The position numbers were made by a program, and so were the translations under genes. Shown piece by piece: positions 7,011 to 13,455 of a DNA stretch of 19,537 nt. Below the pieces are notes generated by a model. That model saw only the letters and a program-made list of their open reading frames with translations. It did not search any database and was not told the origin of the DNA. Position 1 is the first letter of the stretch, and every line of letters starts with the position of its first letter. Source of the stretch: Lawsonibacter sp. (lineage in GTDB: Bacteria; Bacillota; Clostridia; Oscillospirales; Oscillospiraceae); assembly GCA_022798155.1 (NCBI GenBank), contig JAAWLY010000018.1, positions 1 through 19,537 on the forward strand, written 5' to 3'.

Positions 7011-8399
7011 GTGGAGTTTTTATCAAAAATCACAGACGCCCTGTGGAGCCCCTGGCTGCTGGGGCTGTTTCTGGTGACGGGGCTGACATACTCCGTCGGC
7101 TCCGGATGGTTTCAAATTTTCGGTTTTGGCACCTGGTGGCGGGCTACGGCGGGCTCGCTGTTCCACCAGCGAAAAAAGCGGGACGGCGGGCTGTCCCCTC
7201 TCCAGGCCCTGGCCACCGCCCTGGCCTCCACCATGGGCACCGGTTCCATCGCCGGGGTGGCCGCCGCCCTCACCCTGGGCGGGCCAGGGGCGGTATTCTG
7301 GATGTGGGTCTCCGCCCTGCTGGGGATGATGACCTCCTGCGGCGAAAAGCTCCTCGCGGTGAAATACCAGCGCCCCGGCCCTGACGGGAAGCTCCGGGGC
7401 GGCCCCATGTACTACATTCGGGACGGGCTGGGCTCCCAAACTCTGGCCGTTTGCTTCTGCCTGGCCTGCGTCCCGGCCACCCTGGCCGGCGGGAACCTGG
7501 TCCAGTCCTCCTCCATCGCCTCCGGACTGGAGGCCGCCTACGGCCTGCCCCGGCTCTCTGTGGGCCTTGTCACCGCTCTGCTGGCCGGGCTGGTGATGGT
7601 GGGCGGACTGGGACGAATCGCGGCGGTGTCCTCCGCCCTGGTTCCTGTCATGGCCCTGCTCTACCTGGGCAGCGGGGCGGTGGTGCTGGCCTGCCATTGG
7701 ACCCGAATTCCCCGGGCCCTGGGGATGATTTTCTCCTGCGCGCTCTCCCCCGCCGCCGCCGCGGGGGGCGGTGCGGGCTGGATGGTCGCCCTGCGCTGCG
7801 GCGTGGCCCGGGGGGTGTTTACCAACGAGGCCGGCCTGGGCACCTCCGCTATGGCCCACGGGGCCGCCCGGACCGATCATCCCGCCCGACAGGGGATGTG
7901 GGGAATATTTGAGGTCTTTTTGTCCACACTGCTGGTATGCACCATCACCGCCCTGGCCATTCTGGTCAGCGGCGTGTGGGCCCCCGGCAGCCCCCAGGAA
8001 TTGACTGGCGCCCCCCTCACCGCCGCCGCTTTCCGCTCCGTCCTGGGAAGAACGGGGGAGGGAATCGTGGCCCTGTCCCTGCTGCTGTTCGCCTTCTCCT
8101 CCATCCTGGGGTGGAGCTATTACGGGGAGCAGTGCCTCTCCTTCTTCTTGGGAAGCAAAAAGGGACGAAAGCACAGGCTTGCCGCCTCGACCCTCTTGTA
8201 CCGCGCTGTCTTCCTGGCATGTACTCTGGCGGGGGCTGTCTGGGAGCCGGCGGCAGTGTGGCAGCTGGTAGACCTGTGCAACGCGCTGATGGCCCTGCCA
8301 AATTTGACGGCTCTGCTCCTCCTTGCACCCCAGGCACTTGCCGATCTCAGGGGATGGAATTCCATGGTCAAACCGCAAAAAATGGAAAAACCCTATTGA
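7011..8399 (+). CDS. Sodium:alanine/glycine symporter, AGCS family
   Basis: The 462-residue protein matches the alanine-or-glycine:cation symporter family in length and motifs. About eleven hydrophobic segments span the chain. Hallmarks are LATALASTMGTGSIAGVAAAL near the N-terminus (sodium and substrate site), GGPMYYIRDGLG, the signature VFTNEAGLGTSAMAHGAA, and FAFSSILGWSYYGEQC. It imports alanine or glycine with sodium. The start GTG 7011 has GAGGTGG about seven bases upstream; a nearby ATG at 7006 is out of frame. No separate promoter is apparent after the preceding terminator. The stop codon is shared with the -35 box of the next promoter. Confidence 0.94.
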   Translation: MEFLSKITDALWSPWLLGLFLVTGLTYSVGSGWFQIFGFGTWWRATAGSLFHQRKKRDGGLSPLQALATALASTMGTGSIAGVAAALTLGGPGAVFWMWVSALLGMMTSCGEKLLAVKYQRPGPDGKLRGGPMYYIRDGLGSQTLAVCFCLACVPATLAGGNLVQSSSIASGLEAAYGLPRLSVGLVTALLAGLVMVGGLGRIAAVSSALVPVMALLYLGSGAVVLACHWTRIPRALGMIFSCALSPAAAAGGGAGWMVALRCGVARGVFTNEAGLGTSAMAHGAARTDHPARQGMWGIFEVFLSTLLVCTITALAILVSGVWAPGSPQELTGAPLTAAAFRSVLGRTGEGIVALSLLLFAFSSILGWSYYGEQCLSFFLGSKKGRKHRLAASTLLYRAVFLACTLAGAVWEPAAVWQLVDLCNALMALPNLTALLLLAPQALADLRGWNSMVKPQKMEKPY

Positions 8400-8424
8400 C
8401 AGCTGGAGAAAATATGCCTATCAT
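8396..8424 (+). promoter_or_regulatory. Sigma-A promoter of acpP-rnc
   Basis: TTGACA (8396-8401), a perfect -35 box, and TATCAT (8419-8424) are 17 bases apart. The -35 box contains the TGA stop of the symporter gene. Transcription would begin near 8431, which excludes the upstream in-frame ATG at 8436 as a practical start for the ACP. Confidence 0.8.
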
Positions 8425-8471
8425 AAGGACAGAAAATGTGCATTGGCACAAGACAGAAGGAGCGACACATT

Positions 8472-8705
8472 ATGATCTTTGAAAAGCTGGCTGCCCTAAT
8501 CGCCGAGCAATTTAATGTGGACGTGGACAGCATCACTATGGACACCTCTTTTACTGACGACTTAAATGCCGACTCTGTGGACATTGTGGACCTGTCCATG
8601 GCCTTAGAGGAGGAATTCGGCATCGAAGAACTGGGGGAGGACGAGGCCTCTTCCATTGCCACGGTGGGTGATCTGGTCCGCTTCCTCCAAAATAAGATCG
8701 ACTGA
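8472..8705 (+). CDS. acpP: Acyl carrier protein
   Basis: The 77-residue acidic protein carries growing acyl chains on a phosphopantetheine arm. The attachment site is Ser35 in LNADSVDIVDLSMALEEEFGIE, close to the usual GADSLDxVEL. Length and charge are typical of AcpP. ATG 8472 is chosen because AAGGAG (8457-8462) is nine bases upstream and the protein then begins MIFEKLAALIAEQFNV like relatives; an in-frame ATG 36 bases earlier would add an unlikely basic extension. The gene is paired with rnc, a common clostridial order. No fatty acid synthase genes are next to it. Confidence 0.93.
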   Translation: MIFEKLAALIAEQFNVDVDSITMDTSFTDDLNADSVDIVDLSMALEEEFGIEELGEDEASSIATVGDLVRFLQNKID

Positions 8706-8718
8706 CCAAAACGTTTTC

Positions 8719-8743
8719 GGAACTCCGCCCAGAGCGGAGTTCC
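8719..8743 (+). terminator. Intercistronic hairpin between acpP and rnc
   Basis: A perfect 10-bp stem (8719-8728 with 8734-8743) with a five-base loop but no T run. It ends ten bases before the rnc SD, so it is more likely a processing or stability element than a full terminator. RNase III control of its own mRNA through such a stem is possible but unproven here. Confidence 0.55.
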
Positions 8744-8764
8744 AGCTTGTTCAAGGAGTTTATC

Positions 8765-9436
8765 ATGAAAACATTGGAAGAAAAGCTGGCCTATACCTTT
8801 CAGGACCCGACCTTGCTGGAAAACGCCCTGACGCACAGCTCCCGGGCCAACGAGAGCCGGGGCAAGCTGCTCAGCAACGAGCGGCTGGAATTTTTAGGGG
8901 ACTCCATCCTGGGCATGGTGGTGGCCGACCATCTGTACCGCAACCACCCCGACCTGCCCGAGGGGGACCTCACCCGCACCCGGGCCGCCCTGGTGTGTGA
9001 AGAGAGCTTGGTAGAGGTGGCCCAGGAGCTGAACCTGGGGGAGTACCTCCGACTGGGCAAGGGGGAGAACTCCGGCGGCGGCCGGGAGCGGCCCTCCATC
9101 CAGGCCGACGCGGTAGAGGCTGTCCTGGCCGCCATCTATCTGGACGGCGGCATTGGCTCGGCCCGAAAGTTTATCCAGAAATTTATCCTCAGCCGGGAGG
9201 TAGCCGGCCTGACCAAGCCCCGTGACCACAAGACCGCCCTCCAGGAGCTGGTCCAGCGGGAGAGCGGACAGGTTCTCCAATACCGCCTGGTGGGCGAGGA
9301 GGGCCCCGACCACAACAAGCGCTTTTTCGTAGAGGTCACCTTAAACGGCGCCGCCCTGGGCTCCGGCTCCGGCCGGAGCAAGAAGGAGGCGGAGCAGATG
9401 GCTGCTGCCGCCGCTATTGAAACGCTGTCAAAGTAA
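8765..9436 (+). CDS. rnc: Ribonuclease III
   Basis: RNase III cuts double-stranded RNA and matures rRNA precursors. The 223-residue product has the N-terminal catalytic domain with the signature NERLEFLGDSIL (38-49; catalytic Glu42 and Asp46), a second acidic pair Asp115 and Glu118 in DAVEAVLAAIYLDGG, and a C-terminal double-stranded RNA binding domain from about 157 (DHKTALQELVQ ... GSGRSKKEAEQMAAAAA). The signature has Ser in place of the common Ala after GD, a tolerated change. ATG 8765 has AAGGAG six bases upstream. In many Firmicutes smc and ftsY follow; here a terminator does. Confidence 0.96.
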   Translation: MKTLEEKLAYTFQDPTLLENALTHSSRANESRGKLLSNERLEFLGDSILGMVVADHLYRNHPDLPEGDLTRTRAALVCEESLVEVAQELNLGEYLRLGKGENSGGGRERPSIQADAVEAVLAAIYLDGGIGSARKFIQKFILSREVAGLTKPRDHKTALQELVQRESGQVLQYRLVGEEGPDHNKRFFVEVTLNGAALGSGSGRSKKEAEQMAAAAAIETLSK

Positions 9437-9508
9437 AAAAGCTCCCCAAGCGGTAGCCGCCTTTGCAAAGAAGCTTGAAGCGGTCCAAAGGAAATAAGCA
9501 CCACAGGA

Positions 9509-9540
9509 GCCGGGGCATAGCGCCCCGGCCCTTTTTTATT
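9509..9540 (+). terminator. Rho-independent terminator after rnc
   Basis: An 8-bp GC stem (9509-9516 with 9522-9529) is followed by CC and TTTTTT. It lies about 70 bases after the rnc stop. Confidence 0.88.
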
Positions 9541-9654
9541 TGGCGGCATTCTGTTCAGCTTAACACCTGGAGCGGGACTTGCTATATCCCCCAGGGGTGT
9601 CCGGTTTATAGGACCCCATGACCTAAAAATTTCCCCTTATTTTTCCCTAGGACT

Positions 9655-9726
9655 TGTTTGAAAAATGCCAACATGCCCAAACGTCGGCTCTTTTTCGCCG
9701 TTGGGCACATTTCCATTTTTCAAACA
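9655..9726. repeat. Two-part inverted repeat, possible structured RNA or miniature element
   Basis: Outer arms of 13 bases (9655-9667 with 9714-9726) are perfectly complementary. After a symmetrical six-base internal gap on each side, inner arms TGCCCAA (9674-9680) and TTGGGCA (9701-9707) pair and continue with CG/CG past a bulged A. The loop holds a T run. The whole would fold as one long rod of about 72 bases. It has no T run after it, so it is not a normal terminator. Confidence 0.65.
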
Positions 9727-9853
9727 GCGCCTAAGCTGATTTACAAGTATTTACGCGATATGCCGAAGCAAAGCCTACTGCCGTTTACGGGCATTTACTG
9801 TTATTACCACGAAAAGGAAATCTTAACTTTTTATGAATTGAGCCATTTTCCTC

Positions 9854-9882
9854 TTGCCGAAGGAAGTCGAACCGGGTATACT
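9854..9882 (+). promoter_or_regulatory. Sigma-A promoter of the LCP gene
   Basis: TTGCCG (9854-9859) and TATACT (9877-9882) are separated by 17 bases. Transcription would begin near 9889, about 25 bases before the chosen TTG start. The -35 box includes the first in-frame TTG, which therefore cannot be the translation start. Confidence 0.7.
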
Positions 9883-9913
9883 TGTAGGGAATGAAATCTG
9901 GGAGGGGACTCCT

Positions 9914-11038
9914 TTGGAAGAACGATTTATCAACCTGTCCCATCAGTCAGGCGGCCATCGGGAGGCCTCTCACCGGGGAGCCCCGTCTCCCAAGCGGCCC
10001 AAGCGTGGCCGCTCTGCGGCGGTGGCGGTACTGATGGGCTTTTATAAAGTACTGGTAGTCGTCTCGGTCATCATTGTGGCGGGATATGTGGGCTTTTCCA
10101 TCATGGTAAAGGCACCGGAGCAGGCCGGGACAACGCCCCCCTCTCAGGCTGGGAGCAAGCTGGGGAGCGACGGCGGGGGAGCAGACGCCGCAGACCCCAA
10201 CACCGGCACAAACAGCGGCCTCACGCCTCGGAAGGGGGTCTATAATATCCTTCTGGCGGCCACCGACGCCGAGGGCTACCGCACTGACATCATGATGGTG
10301 ATGTGCTACGACACGGTTGAGCAGACTGTCGGCGTGGTCTCCGTCCCCCGCGACACCCTGGTGGCCCGAGACACCGGCAATCCCCACCTGGTATACGGCA
10401 AGGGCGGGGTGGAGCAGCGGGTAAAAGACATCGCCAACATGCTGGGCGTCCCTATTGACTACTACATTCAGGTAAACATCCAGGGTTTTATCACTTTGGT
10501 GGACTATTTGGATGGGGTCGACTTCTACATCCCCTGCAGCATGGACTACGACGACCCCACCCCGGGCCAGAACCTGCATATCCACTACCAGGAGGGGATG
10601 CGGCACCTCACAGGCCAGCAGGCCATGGAGGTAGCCCGATTCCGGAAGAACAACGACGGCAGCGGCTACTCCGACGTGGGTCGCACCCAGACCCAGCAGG
10701 GGCTGCTGGTGGCCCTGGCGAAAAAAGTGCTGTCCTGGGGCAACATCACCAAAATCAATGGCTTTGTGGAAATTTTCAACCAGAACGTGACCACCGACCT
10801 GTCCCTGAACGACATGCTCTACTTCGCCAGTCAGGCCATCAACCTGGACCCCTCCACCGGCGTGGAGACGGCCACCCTGGAGGGCAACGGCTTCGGGCTG
10901 TATAACGGCTACCGGTACTGCTACGAGTTGGACCCGGAGACCACCCTGAATACCGTCAACCGGCTGATTAACCCCTATAACCGGGACCTGACGCTGGCGG
11001 ACATGAACCTGGCCAAGGCGGACAGCTACCACAACTGA
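9914..11038 (+). CDS. LytR-CpsA-Psr (LCP) family cell-wall ligase
   Basis: LCP proteins transfer teichoic acids or other glycopolymers from a lipid carrier to peptidoglycan. The 374-residue protein has a basic cytoplasmic N-terminus of about 40 residues (RPKRGRS), one membrane helix near 43-65, a low-complexity Gly/Asp/Pro linker to about 105, then the LCP domain. Motifs are YNILLAATDAEGYRTDIMMV (Arg123, Asp125), VVSVPRDT (Arg146), and VARFRKNNDGSGYSDVGRTQTQQ with the conserved arginines. The start TTG 9914 has GGAGGGG (9901-9907) six bases upstream and lies just after the promoter; no ATG or GTG fits. The gene stands alone and, with the LTA-type sulfatase in the window, points to a teichoic-acid-like envelope polymer. 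Confidence 0.9.
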   Translation: MEERFINLSHQSGGHREASHRGAPSPKRPKRGRSAAVAVLMGFYKVLVVVSVIIVAGYVGFSIMVKAPEQAGTTPPSQAGSKLGSDGGGADAADPNTGTNSGLTPRKGVYNILLAATDAEGYRTDIMMVMCYDTVEQTVGVVSVPRDTLVARDTGNPHLVYGKGGVEQRVKDIANMLGVPIDYYIQVNIQGFITLVDYLDGVDFYIPCSMDYDDPTPGQNLHIHYQEGMRHLTGQQAMEVARFRKNNDGSGYSDVGRTQTQQGLLVALAKKVLSWGNITKINGFVEIFNQNVTTDLSLNDMLYFASQAINLDPSTGVETATLEGNGFGLYNGYRYCYELDPETTLNTVNRLINPYNRDLTLADMNLAKADSYHN

Positions 11039-11089
11039 CAAAGACCCCGCGGTTTCAAGGCTTAATCGTGACAATGCCCTTGATGATGA

Positions 11090-11377
11090 TACCAAGTACA
11101 AAAACGATATATAGGGCCGGATGCGCCAAAGGTTTTGGAGGAACATCATTCTGGCGTTTACAATCGGATGCTTCTCTTTGTCGAACTGTGGAAACATCTC
11201 GCTGAACTTGATGCCGCCTGTCATGAGCGCATGGATTTCCTTATCCCGGCCATGGCAGAGCGGGGAGGCGTGACCGAAGCCCTGAAAGCATCCAATCAAA
11301 TGGAATGGGTAGGCCGTATGAATAATATCCGCAACCGGGCAGAAGAAATCATACTCCATGAATTGGTCTACGCATAA
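11090..11377 (+). pseudogene. TnpV remnant (C-terminal two thirds of a mobile-element protein)
   Basis: From a stop codon at 11087 the frame reads YQVQKRYIGPDAPKVLEEHHSGVYNRMLL... and ends WVGRMNNIRNRAEEIILHELVYA before TAA. This matches my recollection of the TnpV family, whose members end with LxWVGxMNxIRxxAEEIIxxELIY and have a ...RxxFLEEHRPxLYxxLL segment. Full TnpV proteins are about 110-120 residues and start with a conserved DYLIPxLxLPE segment, which is absent here. No ATG with an SD precedes the matching part; TTG 11135 follows no good SD. TnpV occurs on clostridial conjugative and mobilisable elements, so this is probably the scar of a lost element. No integrase or other transfer gene is next to it. 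Confidence 0.72.
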
Positions 11378-11386
11378 AATTTATTA

Positions 11387-11431
11387 CGGGGAGTGGCTGT
11401 GCTCATGGAGCATAGCCACTCCCCGTTTTTT
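11387..11431 (+). terminator. Very strong terminator after the TnpV remnant
   Basis: An 18-bp stem (11387-11404 with 11408-11425, one G-T pair) closes an ATG loop and is followed by TTTTTT. It lies ten bases after the TnpV stop, so the terminator seems to have survived with the remnant. Confidence 0.9.
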
Positions 11432-11484
11432 ACTCTGTTTCTATGTATTCAATTTCCTCATCCCGACACCAACGAATGGCGATC

Positions 11485-11613
11485 TCACGATACGCCGCCG
11501 GCGCCCATGCACTTGCGCTCCAGCACCAGGGGCCGGATCCCCTGACGGCAGAGATAATAAGCTGTGGCGCTGCCCGCATTCCCTCCGCCGATGATAACAA
11601 CGTCAGCAAACAA
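11485..11613 (-). pseudogene. N-terminal fragment of an FAD-dependent oxidoreductase
   Basis: On the minus strand a 42-codon frame starting TTG 11613 reads FADVVIIGGGNAGSATAYYL, then CRQGIRPLVLERKCMGAGGVS and a TGA. This is the dinucleotide-binding beta-alpha-beta unit (GGGNAGSA) and following acidic strand end (LVLERK) of DAO-type FAD oxidoreductases, enzymes of roughly 370-500 residues. Everything after the first 42 residues is lost. Upstream in the same frame is a TGA at about 11630, and no SD is visible. It is a dead fragment. It lies against the TnpV terminator, so the deletion joint may fall between 11431 and 11485. Confidence 0.7.
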
Positions 11614-11693
11614 GCATACTTTAAAACACGCTTCGGCTCATTCTGGTCATCCGGGAGAGGGCACGCTGATCCGGCACGGTCTGTCCGGCGGGG

Positions 11694-11723
11694 CACACCA
11701 TCCCTCCTCCGATGCATACAATA
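11694..11723 (+). promoter_or_regulatory. Candidate sigma-K (or sigma-E) promoter of dpsA
   Basis: CATACAATA (11715-11723) fits the sigma-K -10 form CATANNNTA and also the sigma-E form CATACANT. CACA (11694-11697), matching the short sigma-K -35 core mACm, is 17 bases upstream. dpsA is a mother-cell sporulation gene under sigma-K in Bacillus, which fits. The -35 match is very short, so this rests mainly on the -10 box and context. Confidence 0.5.
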
Positions 11724-11735
11724 AATCAGAAACCC

Positions 11736-11753
11736 ACCGCCCCGCCGGGCGGT
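11736..11753 (+). other. Small hairpin in the dpsA leader
   Basis: ACCGCCC (11736-11742) and GGGCGGT (11747-11753) pair around a CGCC loop, ending five bases before the dpsA SD. It may influence translation or mRNA stability; there is no direct evidence of a role. Confidence 0.4.
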
Positions 11754-11767
11754 TCTTGGAGGTATTT

Positions 11768-12643
11768 ATGAAACATGAGCTGAACATCTGGGTGGTGGGT
11801 GGCGACCTGCGGCAGGAAAAGCTCGCCCAGCTTCTGGCCCAGGACGGCCACACCGTTCACACCTACGCCCTGGACCAGCCCCAAGGACACATCCCTGGAC
11901 TGACCGCTGAAGCCAGCCTGGACCGGGTAGATAAGGCCGACTGCGTTGTCCTCCCCCTCACCATCACTGGTGGGGACGGGCTGCTCAATGCCCCCCTCTC
12001 CCCCGACCACCAGCCCCTCACCCCCATTCTGGACCGGCTCTCCCCCCGGCAGTTTCTCTGCGGCGGGCGGGTGGACCAGGCGACCGCGGAGCTGGCCCAG
12101 GAACGGGGTCTCACTATCCACGACTATTTCGCCAGGGAGGAGCTGGCAGTAGCCAACGCCGTCCCCACGGCGGAGGGGGCTGTCCAGCTGGCCATGGAGC
12201 ACCTTCCCATCACTATCCACGGCTCCAAGGCGCTGGTTGTCGGCTTTGGCCGGGTAGGACGGCTCACCGCCCAGCGCTTCCAGGCTCTGGGGGCCCGGGT
12301 GAGCGTAGCCGCGCGGAAATATGAGCAGCTGGCTTGGGCCCAGGCCATGGGCTTCGGCGGAGAACACCTGGCCCACCTCAAAGGCTGGCTGTGCTGCTAC
12401 GACCTGATTGTCAACACTGTCCCCGCCCGGGTACTGGGCCGGGAGGAGTTGGAGGATGTCAGGCCCGACTGTCTCATCCTGGACCTGGCCTCCAAACCGG
12501 GAGGCGTGGACCTACACACCGCCGGTGAGCTGGGTCTCACAGTGGTCTGGGCCCTCTCCCTCCCCGGCAAGGTGGCCCCGGTGACGGCGGGTGCCGCTAT
12601 CCGGGACACCATCTATAACATGCTGCGAGAAATTGGGATGTGA
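11768..12643 (+). CDS. dpsA: Dipicolinate synthase subunit A
   Basis: DpsA (SpoVFA) and DpsB convert dihydroxy-tetrahydrodipicolinate, from the lysine pathway, to dipicolinic acid, the spore-core solute behind heat resistance. The 291-residue protein has the family N-terminus NIWVVGGDLRQEKLA, a Rossmann NAD(P)-binding motif VVGFGRVGR (157-165), and the C-terminal SLPGKVAPVTAGAAI typical of DpsA. ATG 11768 has GGAGG (11758-11762) five bases upstream; a longer in-frame reading would run through the graveyard and is rejected. It is followed 87 bases later by dpsB. The pair shows the organism makes endospores, or descends from one that did. In Bacillus asd and dapG follow; here they do not. Confidence 0.95.
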   Translation: MKHELNIWVVGGDLRQEKLAQLLAQDGHTVHTYALDQPQGHIPGLTAEASLDRVDKADCVVLPLTITGGDGLLNAPLSPDHQPLTPILDRLSPRQFLCGGRVDQATAELAQERGLTIHDYFAREELAVANAVPTAEGAVQLAMEHLPITIHGSKALVVGFGRVGRLTAQRFQALGARVSVAARKYEQLAWAQAMGFGGEHLAHLKGWLCCYDLIVNTVPARVLGREELEDVRPDCLILDLASKPGGVDLHTAGELGLTVVWALSLPGKVAPVTAGAAIRDTIYNMLREIGM

Positions 12644-12646
12644 CGT

Positions 12647-12710
12647 GTTCTTTCTTTTTTAAAAAAAGAAAGAACCAAAGGAAAAAATTTTGGAAAAACT
12701 TCGTTTTTCC
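12647..12710. repeat. A/T-rich palindromic block between dpsA and dpsB
   Basis: GTTCTTTCTTTTTT (12647-12660) and its exact complement (12662-12675) form a 14-bp stem around one A. A second stem follows, GGAAAAAC (12692-12699) with GTTTTTCC (12703-12710). The block is strikingly different in base composition from the flanking GC-rich genes. There is no T run on the plus strand right after the first stem, so it may be a weak attenuator or an inserted repeat. Confidence 0.65.
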
Positions 12711-12730
12711 TCCACTTATATGGGAAAGGA

Positions 12731-13318
12731 ATGGTTTTCTTGGAGGATAAAACTGTAGGATTCGCGGTATGCGGGTCCTTCTGCACACACGCCAAGGCTA
12801 TGGAGGCCCTGGAACGGGTAAAGGCCCGTTTCGTCCGGGTGGTGCCCATTGTCTCAGAGGTGGTGGCCGGTACCGACACCCGTTTCGGCAAGGCCCACGA
12901 CCTGATGCGGGAGATGGAGCGTATCTGCGACTGCCGGGTCATCGACAGCGTGAAGGGGGCGGAGCCCATCGGGCCCAAGAAGCTCCTTGACCTGCTCATC
13001 ATCTGCCCCTGCACCGGAAACACTTTGGGCAAGCTGGCCGCCGGGGTTACCGACACCAGCGTCACCATGGCGGCCAAGGCCCATCTGCGCAACCAGCGTC
13101 CCCTGCTCATCGCCCCCTCCACCAACGACGGCCTTGCCGCCTCCGCCGCCAGCATCGGCGCCCTGCTGCCCCGGAAATACATCTACTTTGTCCCCTTCGG
13201 ACAGGACGACTGCGAGAACAAGCCCACCTCCCTGGTGGCCGACTTCTCCCTGGTAGCCGACGCCGCTCAGGCCGCCCTGGAGGGCCGGCAGCTCCAGCCG
13301 CTACTGCTGCGGGCATAA
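12731..13318 (+). CDS. dpsB: Dipicolinate synthase subunit B
   Basis: The second subunit (SpoVFB), a flavoprotein-fold protein that works with DpsA in the mother cell. The 195-residue product has KTVGFAVCGSFCTHAKAM near the start, then PIVSEVVAGTDTRFG, IICPCTGNTLGKLAAGVTDTSVTMAAKAH, LIAPSTNDGLAASAASIGALL and KYIYFVPFGQDD, all family features. The start is uncertain: ATG 12731 directly abuts its only SD-like sequence (GGAAAGGA, ending at 12730), too close to work well, whereas TTG 12740 is nine bases from it and would give MEDKTVGF. Either gives a full-length protein. It should be cotranscribed with dpsA unless the palindromic block stops most transcripts. Confidence 0.94.
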   Translation: MVFLEDKTVGFAVCGSFCTHAKAMEALERVKARFVRVVPIVSEVVAGTDTRFGKAHDLMREMERICDCRVIDSVKGAEPIGPKKLLDLLIICPCTGNTLGKLAAGVTDTSVTMAAKAHLRNQRPLLIAPSTNDGLAASAASIGALLPRKYIYFVPFGQDDCENKPTSLVADFSLVADAAQAALEGRQLQPLLLRA

Positions 13319-13322
13319 ACGC

Positions 13323-13409
13323 AAAAAGCTCTGTGATGGTCTGGATATCACTCTGGGAGAGTTTTTCTCTACGCCGGCTTTTGACAGCCTGGAACAGGAA
13401 ATAAAATAG
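13323..13409 (+). pseudogene. C-terminal remnant of an XRE-type helix-turn-helix regulator
   Basis: Twenty-eight codons before TAG read KKLCDGLDITLGEFF and then STPAFDSLEQEIK. This closely resembles the C-terminus of short XRE-family DNA-binding proteins of Firmicutes, which end ...ICxGLGITLSEFFxxPxFxxLEQEI. The helix-turn-helix itself is missing because the frame upstream lies inside dpsB. It has no start or SD. It probably marks a deletion that brought dpsB next to the transketolase genes. Confidence 0.65.
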
Positions 13410-13412
13410 GAC

Positions 13413-13455
13413 AAAAATACTCCGCCTGTCTTTCTGACAAGCGGAGTATTTTTTT
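13413..13455. terminator. Bidirectional terminator between dpsB and transketolase
   Basis: AAAAATACTCCGC (13413-13425) pairs with 13441-13453 to form a 13-bp stem. Inside, TGTC and GACA can extend it. T and A runs on both sides allow termination in both directions for the convergent units. Confidence 0.88.

Larger units (their letters stand above)
9437..9913. other. Long intergenic region between rnc and the LCP gene
   Basis: About 480 bases without a supported gene. In order it holds the rnc terminator, a G/C-poor stretch, a large two-part inverted repeat (9655-9726) and the LCP promoter (9854-9882). A short frame ending at 9497 (KAPQAVAAFAKKLEAVQRK) reads like the tail of a protein but has no start or SD, so I do not call it a gene. 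Confidence 0.6.
11039..11767. other. Gene graveyard between the LCP gene and dpsA
   Basis: More than 700 bases with no intact gene. It holds the TnpV remnant (+), its terminator, the FAD oxidoreductase fragment (-) and the putative sporulation promoter of dpsA. Between 11620 and 11690 I see nothing recognisable. Two unrelated broken genes side by side suggest repeated insertion and deletion at this place. Confidence 0.65.

Noticed and set aside
7023..8378. A 451-codon minus-strand frame opposite the AGCS symporter
   Set aside because: Low-complexity Gly/Gln/Pro-rich translation typical of the antisense of GC-rich membrane genes; the plus strand has clear family motifs.
9441..9497. Peptide KAPQAVAAFAKKLEAVQRK after rnc
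   Set aside because: It looks protein-like, but has no start, SD or recognised family, and is too short to call even a fossil.
11041..11125. Minus-strand hydrophobic peptide LYIVFVLGIIIKGIVTIKP
   Set aside because: It could be a tiny membrane peptide or toxin-like remnant, but there is no SD or suitable start and it overlaps the TnpV remnant.
9947..11359. A 470-codon minus-strand frame opposite the LCP gene
   Set aside because: Antisense shadow; the LCP motifs, promoter and SD are on the plus strand.
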